Assembly: GCA_002771745.1 (NCBI GenBank)
Contig: PCUL01000273.1
Location: forward strand, 33,263 to 66,026
Direction: 5' to 3'
DNA from: Bacteroidetes bacterium CG18_big_fil_WC_8_21_14_2_50_41_14
GTDB lineage: Bacteria > Bacteroidota > Bacteroidia > Bacteroidales > F082
DNA length: 32,764 bases
Part shown: piece by piece, positions 1-7,718 of the stretch
How positions within the stretch are numbered: the stretch's first letter is position 1
How the letters are laid out: every line of letters begins with the position of its first letter
Position numbers and translations under genes: made by a program
The notes under the pieces: model-generated
Database searches by the model: none
The model's input: only the letters and a program-made list of their open reading frames with translations
What the model was told of the DNA's origin: nothing

Positions 1-1061
1 ATCCAATGCAGGGAATTTCCTTTGGTAAGGAATTCCCGGCTTTATATACCCGAAAAAGTCACATCGACCTTTCCGATCTATTTCCCATTAAAAAACAGAA
101 TAAAAATTTGTTTAGGCCCGATGTGATTGAATGTGGTGGGGATTATGAGCAATCAGGCATGTTCATTGGTACAGGAGAAAGAGCTTCTATGGAATTGTTA
201 TCTGCTAATCCTGCCATGAGCTTTTATAAGCATTCAGGTACAAGTTATTCTACGCCGTTAGTTGCCAACATTGCAGCTCAAATCCAAAAAAAATACCATC
301 TATTAAAAGCTCAGACAATAAAAGCCCTTATAGTTAATGGAGCGTCATTAGACTCGATAAAGTTTAATTCACCTTTCGCAAAATTGCTCAATAAAACTGC
401 TGGTAATGGCATTGTCAATCCGGTTGCCAGCAACACCTCCACCGACAACTCAATTACATTCATTATTGAAGATGAAATCCAACCGGAAGAAATGAAAGTC
501 ATACCGATTCATTTTCCAGAATACTTGACAACCGCCAATCTAGGTAAATCACAAGGGCTGCTAAAAATAACGGCAACACTTTGTTTCAGTTTTGATCCGG
601 TGTTGAATAATCAATTAGCCTATTGTCCCATCCATATGGCATTTGCCTTTTTCCGCAATCATTCGGCCGAAGACATTCAAAGAAAAGAAGATGAAAAAAA
701 CGGAGGCATAAAGTCCAGGTTGAGACAAAGTTGGTCGCAAAATAGCCGCGATGTTTCTAAACCAATCCCAGCGGCAAATACTCAGAAGGTTCAATTTCAA
801 ATTGGAGTCAGGGAATTAAAAGATGAAAATTCAACTTTCAAATTGGCTATAAATTGCAGGATTAATCCTCAACTACTGCCCGGAGTTGAAGAAAGGTATA
901 AAGTTAGCCATCCATTTTCCATGGCCATTACGATTGAGGAAAATTTGCCTGATCAAAAATTGACAGATAAACTTTATTCTGAAATGATCGCAGTAAATCT
1001 GGTGGAAAACATTACTCGTATAGTAGCAGAAACAGAAGTAGACATCGATTTGGAGAGTTAA
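1..1061 (+). CDS. Subtilisin-like S8 family serine peptidase, C-terminal part (gene starts upstream of the window)
   Basis: Translation contains RPDVIECGGD and SGTSYSTPLVANIAAQI, matching the subtilase region before the active-site Ser and the GTS-x-x-x-P Ser block. Catalytic Asp and His are not in the window, so the listed ATG at 6 is probably internal. Confidence 0.8.
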   Translation, partial: PMQGISFGKEFPALYTRKSHIDLSDLFPIKKQNKNLFRPDVIECGGDYEQSGMFIGTGERASMELLSANPAMSFYKHSGTSYSTPLVANIAAQIQKKYHLLKAQTIKALIVNGASLDSIKFNSPFAKLLNKTAGNGIVNPVASNTSTDNSITFIIEDEIQPEEMKVIPIHFPEYLTTANLGKSQGLLKITATLCFSFDPVLNNQLAYCPIHMAFAFFRNHSAEDIQRKEDEKNGGIKSRLRQSWSQNSRDVSKPIPAANTQKVQFQIGVRELKDENSTFKLAINCRINPQLLPGVEERYKVSHPFSMAITIEENLPDQKLTDKLYSEMIAVNLVENITRIVAETEVDIDLES

Positions 1062-1076
1062 TCGAGGCTGGAATCT

Positions 1077-2105
1077 TTAATGCTTACCCAAAGCACTTTT
1101 TTCTTCCTCTATCAATTCTCTCCATACACTGGTGCTGATGGTAGATTTAATATTTTCGGCTTTACCAACTTGATCGAAAAGACTTCTTTTAATCGCTGTC
1201 ACCAAAGTTTTCTGAATACTATAGTACGACAACCCCTGAGCAAACTTAATAATTAAGTTTACAGAATTAGGTTTATCAAACTTGAACTGACCATTCTTCA
1301 AGGTAAGTTTAACTAATTCCTTGATTTTTTCAGTATCAGGTAAAGCAAATTCTATGCTGAGGTCAAATCTACGCAACAGGGCTTCGTCTACCATCTCTTT
1401 CTGATTGGTAGCGGCAATCACGATACTATCTTGAGGTAAATAATCAAATAACTGTAAAATGGTATTTACAACACGTTTCATTTCACCATGATCCTGATTA
1501 TAGTCCCTTACCTTACCCAGCGAATCAAATTCATCAATAAAAATAATACACTCTTCCAACGCTGCCTTCTTGAAAATCTTAGCTAGATTCTTACTTGTTT
1601 CTCCAAGTTTTGAAGAGACAATAGCTCCCAGATTCACCACAACCATCATTTTTTTTAATTCCCCTGCAATTACATAGGAAGCCAATGTTTTTCCACATCC
1701 TGATTCACCATGTAGCAGTACTTTGTTGGAAATGGGTAAGTCAAATTTTCTAAGAAGTTCAGCTGATTGATGCTCCATTAGGAAATAATCTAATTGCTTT
1801 TTAACTGTTTTTTCAACAACGATATTCTCAAAACTATAGTCAGAAGTTAGTTTCTCAAGAATTAATTCACCAACCTCTCTTTCTTCGATACGATTGTAAT
1901 AGGTATCAGATCCAACTTTCGTAAGACTTTTGGATTGTTTCTGATGAATTGCCTCTTTGAGAATAGATTGAAGCTGAATAGCAAAATTTATTTTTTTACT
2001 CTTTTTAGAATATTCAATCAAATCATTCAGTACAGTCAATAGCCCTTCCTGATCGTTTTCCAGACCAAATTTGGCAATGTCTTTTATGTAATCGTATTGG
2101 CTCAT
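1077..2105 (-). CDS. AAA+ family ATPase
   Basis: 342 aa ORF; Walker A GESGCGKT, Walker B CIIFIDEFDSLG, sensor-1-like VIAATNQ, and arginine-finger-like LLRRFD. Confidence 0.88.
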   Translation of the reverse strand: MSQYDYIKDIAKFGLENDQEGLLTVLNDLIEYSKKSKKINFAIQLQSILKEAIHQKQSKSLTKVGSDTYYNRIEEREVGELILEKLTSDYSFENIVVEKTVKKQLDYFLMEHQSAELLRKFDLPISNKVLLHGESGCGKTLASYVIAGELKKMMVVVNLGAIVSSKLGETSKNLAKIFKKAALEECIIFIDEFDSLGKVRDYNQDHGEMKRVVNTILQLFDYLPQDSIVIAATNQKEMVDEALLRRFDLSIEFALPDTEKIKELVKLTLKNGQFKFDKPNSVNLIIKFAQGLSYYSIQKTLVTAIKRSLFDQVGKAENIKSTISTSVWRELIEEEKSALGKH

Positions 2106-2480
2106 GACAATTTAATTCTCAGTTTACAAAGTAACAAAATATTACCGTTGGTAATGCGAATATAATACAGAACACTATTCTAAAGCAAGTTATAATCAAG
2201 CTAAGTTGAAGTTTTGTAGATACATTTCTTCATGTAACATTTGCAGACCAATACAAGTTATTAGACAGCCATTTCTTTACATGCTTTGTTCCAATAAAAA
2301 AATTTTCCAGAACCAATTTCCTACCGTTTACCCATATGTATTTGATATCTTCTCTCTCCAAATATCATTTGAACAAATGATTCTCCATCCAACACATTCT
2401 TGTGTAGAAAACAGGTCTTAGACGAAGTTGAAATCTTTTCAAACAAAAGAATATTTGAAGATCAATATTTGTTATAAATA

Positions 2481-2520
2481 AACCTATAGGTTGATTTTAT
2501 AGAAATAGTACCTATATTTG
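2481..2520 (+). promoter_or_regulatory. Candidate autoregulated promoter: palindrome AACCTATAGGTT (2481-2492), half-site ACCTATA (2510-2516) and -7-like box TATATTTG (2513-2520)
   Basis: Perfect 12-bp palindrome, with a partial copy of its arm overlapping a TAnnTTTG box, upstream of the HTH gene at 2624. Confidence 0.5.
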
Positions 2521-2627
2521 TAAAACATTTATACACGGTCAGGTATGATGAGAATGACCCGGATGAGTTTGATAAACTGTTTACCCAATGGACAGACATC
2601 GAATATTTAGAAGAATTTTTTTTATGA
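2493..2627 (+). pseudogene. Probable N-terminal remnant of a TA-module toxin
   Basis: Open frame without ATG encoding ...VKHLYTVRYDENDPDEFDKLFTQWTDIEYLEEFFL*, ending in ATGA overlap with the antitoxin ATG. Resembles, from memory, the N-terminus of toxins that precede HigA-like genes in Bacteroidota. Confidence 0.45.
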
Positions 2628-2938
2628 GTACACTACAAGAAAAATTAGATAGCATCACAGCCAAAGAACCATCCAAATGGCTGGAAAATGCACAATGGAG
2701 AGAAAATAACGCTGGCTGGCTCGATAAATCTGCCAAAATTGCTTTTAAAATCCTTCGTGAACTCAGAGCAAAAAAGATTTCTCAGAAAGACTTTGCAATA
2801 CAATTGGGTCTATCACCTCAATATATAAATAAAGTGGTGAAGGGTCAGGAAAATCTTACTTTGGAAACTATTTCTAAAATAGAAGAAGTATTGGGCTTAT
2901 GTTTGATTCATGTACCGGGTTTTTCCGGTTTGAAGTAA
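2624..2938 (+). CDS. XRE/HigA-like helix-turn-helix protein, probably a C-terminally truncated antitoxin
   Basis: Translation from ATG 2624: MSTLQEKLDSITAKEPSKWLENAQWRENNAGWLDKSAKIAFKILRELRAKKISQKDFAIQLGLSPQYINKVVKGQENLTLETISKIEEVLG, a typical XRE HTH. The listed start at 2588 lies in the toxin remnant. Confidence 0.8.
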   Translation: MSTLQEKLDSITAKEPSKWLENAQWRENNAGWLDKSAKIAFKILRELRAKKISQKDFAIQLGLSPQYINKVVKGQENLTLETISKIEEVLGLCLIHVPGFSGLK

Positions 2939-3198
2939 AAAGCCAGCCTTTTCTGCTATTGGAAGCCGGTTGCATTTTTGGTGTCTCGCCGCAATCCTGG
3001 GAATCGTTTATTCAGCCAGATGCCAAAATCATTCTTATTCCAGAAGGATTTCTCACCCACCTATCGGTTATTACTACAGGTACATGCAGAGGAATACTGC
3101 ATTCCAAAACTGAAGGTACCGCTTACAACAGGTTTCTACTGCCCACCATTAATGTAACAGAGCTGGTAAAAGGAGATATTAGTCTTCCATTGGAATAG
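2899..3198 (+). pseudogene. C-terminal fragment of a SecB-like chaperone (TAC-type)
   Basis: From about 2927: FEVKSQPFLLLEAGCIFGVSPQSWESFIQPDAKIILIPEGFLTHLSVITTGTCRGILHSKTEGTAYNRFLLPTINVTELVKGD. TRG-L-x-x-KTEGT-x-x-x-x-FLLP-x-IN resembles the C-terminus of Bacteroidota SecB-like proteins. The N-terminal half is missing. Confidence 0.5.
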
Positions 3199-3470
3199 GC
3201 ACGAATGACAGTGCATTGATGTAGTTTCGGTATGATTTGCATTGATTGGCATGGCATAGATAATTGTGGTTTAGAAATTAATCTAAAGGTTTAGCAGATG
3301 AAGGATTTTTTATTCAATAAAAGCCTAAGGATAATAAATTGGGCAAGCCATTGTATGCATTTTATAGGCATCGGGCATACTGTTTGGTTAAAAACATATC
3401 TTACCGGGAATTATTAAGCAGAAAGTTCGTTGAAAATGATTTAAAATAATAACCTGGCTAAATTTCTATG

Positions 3471-3550
3471 AGTGTTCCATGCTGACCTGCCCACCCAGCA
3501 GGCGGGTTTGCTTAGGTTCGACGCACGAAACCAATGCTTCGACAAACTCT
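3471..3550. repeat. REP-like intergenic palindromic element, degenerate
   Basis: Contains CATGCTGACC, the short stem ACCTGCC/GGCGGGT (one G-U), and ATGCTTCGACAAACTC, resembling scattered CATGCTGA...TTCGACAAGCTC intergenic repeats. Copy number cannot be assessed here. Confidence 0.4.
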
Positions 3551-3631
3551 AAAAACCATTTTCTCCAACACCTCATGAAATACTTTAACATATTTTAAGA
3601 AAGATATTTGATCATTACAGATTAAATGTTT

Positions 3632-3658
3632 TACTTTTGTGAGCGAATATTCACTCAC
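3632..3658 (+). promoter_or_regulatory. -7-like box TACTTTTG (3632-3639) adjoining candidate TetR operator GTGAGCGAATATTCACTCAC (3639-3658)
   Basis: 20-bp palindrome with one mismatched symmetric pair, 13 bp upstream of the tetR ATG at 3672. Confidence 0.65.
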
Positions 3659-3671
3659 TTAATTTATTAAA

Positions 3672-4259
3672 ATGAATACAGATATAACAGAACGACAACA
3701 AGAGATTATAAATGCGTCACTTGAGATAATAGCAGAAAGTGGTATACAATCTTTAACTATAAAAAACCTTGCGAAGAAAATTGGTTTCGCTGAGTCGGCA
3801 CTATATCGTCATTATGAAAATAAAATTCAAATATTATTGGCAATTCTCGACTTTTTCAAGAAAAACACAGAGCAATTCTTTACAAATCAATTAGATTCAA
3901 ATGAAAATGCACTCCTTAAAATCGAAAATTTGTTTCAAAATCATTTCAAAAAGTTTTCAACTTCACCATCTTTAGTTTCGGTTATTTTCTCAGAAGAGAT
4001 TTTTCGCAACGAGGCAGAGCTGACCGGTAAAGTGATAGAAATAATGGAAAAAAACATTGCAAGCCTTAAAATTATTATTGAAACCGGGCAAAGCAGGGGC
4101 GAAATTAGAGCTGACATTGAAGCCTCACATTTATCTGTAATGATTATGGGATCGTTGAGAATGTTTGTGAAACAATGGCACATGGCAAATTATAACTTCA
4201 ACCTGACAGAAAAAGGTTCGGAGTTTATCAATTCAATAAAGATACTAATTAAAAACTAA
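3672..4259 (+). CDS. TetR/AcrR family transcriptional regulator
   Basis: 195 aa; N-terminal HTH ITERQQEIINASLEIIAESGIQSLTIKNLAKKIGFAESALYRHYENKIQILLAIL. Confidence 0.9.
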   Translation: MNTDITERQQEIINASLEIIAESGIQSLTIKNLAKKIGFAESALYRHYENKIQILLAILDFFKKNTEQFFTNQLDSNENALLKIENLFQNHFKKFSTSPSLVSVIFSEEIFRNEAELTGKVIEIMEKNIASLKIIIETGQSRGEIRADIEASHLSVMIMGSLRMFVKQWHMANYNFNLTEKGSEFINSIKILIKN

Positions 4260-4268
4260 AATAAGATT

Positions 4269-4664
4269 ATGAAATTGAAAACGGGATTTCGGTATGCTAT
4301 CGCATTAATTCTTACTGCTTTCGGATTAATAACGCTATTTTTAAGCAGTTCGGTAGTATTTGACTTATTCGGCATTAGGGCTAAAGAAGGCAATTATGTA
4401 CTGTTTGTTGTGATTGCAAATATGATTAGCAGTATACTCTACCTTTTAGCAGTTTATGGAATTATTCTAAAAAAAATCTGGACAACCAAAATACTTAGTA
4501 TTTCTGCCGGTGTACTTATCATAGCTTTTATTGGGCTTTTCGTTCACATTAATACCGGTGGCATCTATGAAACTAAAACAATTGGGGCAATGGTTTTTCG
4601 TATTCTACTGACGCTTGGTTTTACGATCTCAGCCCATTTTATCATAAAAAAAACTGAAAAATAA
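4269..4664 (+). CDS. Small integral membrane protein, about four TM segments
   Basis: 131 aa with four hydrophobic stretches, 9 bp downstream of tetR. Confidence 0.65.
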   Translation: MKLKTGFRYAIALILTAFGLITLFLSSSVVFDLFGIRAKEGNYVLFVVIANMISSILYLLAVYGIILKKIWTTKILSISAGVLIIAFIGLFVHINTGGIYETKTIGAMVFRILLTLGFTISAHFIIKKTEK

Positions 4665-4682
4665 AAAATTTTGTCCTGAATT

Positions 4683-4702
4683 GTTAGTGAATATTCATTA
4701 AC
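4683..4702 (+). promoter_or_regulatory. Candidate TetR operator GTTAGTGAATATTCATTAAC
   Basis: 20-bp palindrome with one mismatched symmetric pair, 15 bp upstream of the second tetR; 16/20 identical to the palindrome at 3639-3658. Confidence 0.65.
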
Positions 4703-4717
4703 CTAATCATTTAAAAC

Positions 4718-5260
4718 ATGGAAACTGAAAATACGATAATCATTAAAAAGGCAAGGGAAATCATTATGAGTGAAGGCATACCCAGGCTGTCCATTCATCA
4801 CCTGGCTAATGAATTAAATATGGAGGAGGAACAGCTTCATCATAGGTTTAGCAATGAAGATGACATCATTCTGTTAATTCTGTCGGACTTTGAAAAGGAG
4901 ATAAAAGAATATGTGCACCAATTTTCAAATAGCCATGAACCGGCAGAAACAGAACTTAAACTGTTATTTAAACGGCTGTATTTTATATTCCTACAGAATC
5001 CTTTTTACATCTCCATCATTTTCGATTCAACATTAATCAAAAGAAATGAAGGAGTTAAAAAATCAATTCTTCGGATAAGGAAAGTGGCAGAAAACTATCT
5101 CTCTACAATTATAGATGCAGGAAAAACAGAAAATACGTTTAAAACCAAGGTACCTACAAAAGTTATCGCTGGTATAATTCTATCCGATTTTAGGACATTT
5201 ATGAATGATGAATTTCTTTTAAATGAAATGGTACTTACTCTAAAAACGAAAATAGATTAG
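4718..5260 (+). CDS. TetR-like transcriptional regulator
   Basis: 180 aa; KAREIIMSEGIPRLSIHHLANELNMEEEQLHHRFSNEDDIILLIL is a TetR-type HTH. Confidence 0.8.
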   Translation: METENTIIIKKAREIIMSEGIPRLSIHHLANELNMEEEQLHHRFSNEDDIILLILSDFEKEIKEYVHQFSNSHEPAETELKLLFKRLYFIFLQNPFYISIIFDSTLIKRNEGVKKSILRIRKVAENYLSTIIDAGKTENTFKTKVPTKVIAGIILSDFRTFMNDEFLLNEMVLTLKTKID

Positions 5261-5262
5261 TC

Positions 5263-6627
5263 ATGAGAATAAAAATTCAATCGAATGGCAGCAAGGTACG
5301 CACTTGTTTACCTAAAGTGATGTTGGCATTTTTCATTTTGATTAGCACGTCTTTTACGGGATTTGCTCAAGTATGGTCATTGGAACAATGTATTGATACC
5401 GCACAAGTACACAATCAAAATCTTCAAATAAGCAGAAATAATATTGCTATTGGCGAACAAAAACAAAAAGAAGCCATATCAAATCTTTTTCCCAAAGTCA
5501 ATATGGTAGGAGATTACAAATATTTTATTGATTTGCCATACCAGCTTATGCCCATGTCAACCTTTGATCCAACGGCACCTGAGGGAAAATTCAGGGAGGC
5601 TCAGTTTGGTGTCCCTCATAACATAAGTGCTTCCATTCAGGTAGCATTGCCTTTGTACAACCCTCAAATATATGGTGGAATCAGAACCACTAAAATTGCT
5701 GCTGAGATAACCGAATTACAATACCGAAAAACTGAAGAACAGGTTTATTTCGAAATCTCGAACCTTTATTATAACATCCAGATTCTACAACATCAGTTGG
5801 CTTTTGTTGACAGCAACATCGATAATACGGCTAAACTTCTCGAAAACTTGCAGCTCCTGCATCAACAATTAATGATAAAAGGGACTGATGTGAAAAAAGT
5901 AGCGCTTCAACTGGAGCAATTAAAAACTCAAAAAGATATTATTTCCAACAATATTGAGCAAGTGATGAATGCTTTGAAATTCTCAATGGGAATAACAATC
6001 AATGAAAACATACAAATTGAAACAGATATTCAATTCAAAAGCAATATTGAATATTCAAAGTTACCAACGGTTGATTTGCAACTTACTACGATGCAAAAGC
6101 GCATTTTAGTCAGCGAGTTAAAAACATTAAAAAATTCAAGATTACCTTCTGTTTCATTATATGGCAGCTACGGACAAACAGGATTTGGCTATGATAAAGA
6201 GCCCAATGATTTTCTAAAATTCTTCCCAACAAGTTTTGTGGGTGTTCAACTCTCTTTTCCCCTTTTTAACGGAACAGTTACCTATCGAAAAATTAATCAG
6301 AAAAAGATAGAAATTCAAAATAGCCAATTGCAAATAAGCTTAGTAACAGACCAAAATAATATGCTGATTGAGAATACTAACCGCAGCAGAACTGTTACCC
6401 AAAAAACAATAGCAAACACTTTAACTCAAGTCGATTTAGCAAGGACTGTTTATGAACAATCAGTTTTACAGCAAAAAGAAGGTATCGCCAATTTAACCGA
6501 TGTGCTATTGGCCGACAATGCTTTGCGAGAGGCACAACAAAACAATTTATCAGCTATAATTGAATACCTGAAAGCCGATCTGGAATTAAAAAAGTTGACA
6601 GGAAATATTTCAATAGATATTAAATAA
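5263..6627 (+). CDS. TolC-family outer membrane efflux protein
   Basis: 454 aa; signal peptide, WSLEQCIDTAQVHNQNLQISRNNI start, repeated coiled-coil architecture; next to MFP and RND genes. Confidence 0.9.
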   Translation: MRIKIQSNGSKVRTCLPKVMLAFFILISTSFTGFAQVWSLEQCIDTAQVHNQNLQISRNNIAIGEQKQKEAISNLFPKVNMVGDYKYFIDLPYQLMPMSTFDPTAPEGKFREAQFGVPHNISASIQVALPLYNPQIYGGIRTTKIAAEITELQYRKTEEQVYFEISNLYYNIQILQHQLAFVDSNIDNTAKLLENLQLLHQQLMIKGTDVKKVALQLEQLKTQKDIISNNIEQVMNALKFSMGITINENIQIETDIQFKSNIEYSKLPTVDLQLTTMQKRILVSELKTLKNSRLPSVSLYGSYGQTGFGYDKEPNDFLKFFPTSFVGVQLSFPLFNGTVTYRKINQKKIEIQNSQLQISLVTDQNNMLIENTNRSRTVTQKTIANTLTQVDLARTVYEQSVLQQKEGIANLTDVLLADNALREAQQNNLSAIIEYLKADLELKKLTGNISIDIK

Positions 6628-6648
6628 ACAGAAATTAAAATCAAGGAA

Positions 6649-7713
6649 ATGAAAAAAACGATCATTTATATAGTTGTAGCATTGGCTATAATAGCCATCA
6701 CGGTATTTCAACTAAAGAAAAATAAGGAAACCACTGTTAGCAGGGTTTATCAATACGATAAAGAGCAGGCAATTTATGTACAAGCGATCACTCTGAAGCT
6801 TGAAAGTGTTAAAAACGATATTTCTTACACAGGAACTTTTGAACCCAACAAAGAAACAAGAATCAGTGCGGATATTCAGGGTAAGATTAATGCAGTTTTA
6901 GTGGATGCTGGAAGCGTTGTTCGCAAGGGTCAGGCTTTGGTTCAACTGGATAACTCTTTACTGAAACTACAATTACAAACCGTTGAAATTCAAATTGAGG
7001 GATTGGAAAACGATGTAAAACGATACACCATACTTGCCAATGCCGATGCCATTCAGGGTGTTCAACTGGAAAAAACCGGGTTGGCTTTAAAATCAGCAAA
7101 AGTACAGAAGGCTACAATAAAAGAGCAAATCAATAAAACGACTATTACAGCACCTTTCAGCGGAATTGTTACCGCAAAATTGACCGAAGAGGGAGCTTTT
7201 GCCGCCCCAGGTATTCCTTTACTCCAGATCACAGATATCTCAAGCCTGAAATTTACAATAAATGTTCCCGAACAGGAGTTAAGTCAGTTCGAAATCAATC
7301 AACAATACGCCCTGTCCGCAGATGCTTATCCGGAAACGGTGTTGTCGGGAAAAGTGACCATGACAGGCAGCAATGCCAATATGGGACATAGTTTTCCTGT
7401 ACAATTTTCGGTAAACAATACCACCGATTTAAAAATCAAATCAGGAATGTTTGGGAAAGTACTCCCGATCGTGATGAAAAACGATGGCGAAGAAATGTCG
7501 ATCATTATCCCGGCTTCTGCTATCGTTGGAACAAACATCCAACCACAGGTTTATCTGGTCAAAAATGGGAAAGCCAAGCTACAGGATATCACTACTTCAA
7601 CCCGGTTTCAAAATAAAATCCAGGTTTCAAGTGGTTTAACCGAAGGCGATGTAATTATAACCAACGGTTTTATCAATCTTTTTGATGGCGCAAATGTGAC
7701 AATTAGCAACTAA
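6649..7713 (+). CDS. RND efflux periplasmic adaptor (membrane fusion protein)
   Basis: 354 aa; lipoyl-type GKINAVLVDAGSVVRKGQALVQLDNS and TTITAPFSGIVTAKLTEEGAFAAPGIPLLQITD. Confidence 0.92.
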   Translation: MKKTIIYIVVALAIIAITVFQLKKNKETTVSRVYQYDKEQAIYVQAITLKLESVKNDISYTGTFEPNKETRISADIQGKINAVLVDAGSVVRKGQALVQLDNSLLKLQLQTVEIQIEGLENDVKRYTILANADAIQGVQLEKTGLALKSAKVQKATIKEQINKTTITAPFSGIVTAKLTEEGAFAAPGIPLLQITDISSLKFTINVPEQELSQFEINQQYALSADAYPETVLSGKVTMTGSNANMGHSFPVQFSVNNTTDLKIKSGMFGKVLPIVMKNDGEEMSIIIPASAIVGTNIQPQVYLVKNGKAKLQDITTSTRFQNKIQVSSGLTEGDVIITNGFINLFDGANVTISN

Positions 7714-7718
7714 GTATC

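Noticed and set aside
2206-2421. 71-aa + strand ORF in the gap after the AAA ATPase gene
   Set aside because: Low-complexity composition, no recognisable domain or convincing ribosome-binding context; likely chance.
3298-3417. 39-codon ORF (MKDFLFNKSLRIINWASHCMHFIGIGHTVWLKTYLTGNY) in the non-coding stretch
   Set aside because: Too short, no similarity recognised, no clear promoter; could be a gene remnant but cannot be supported.
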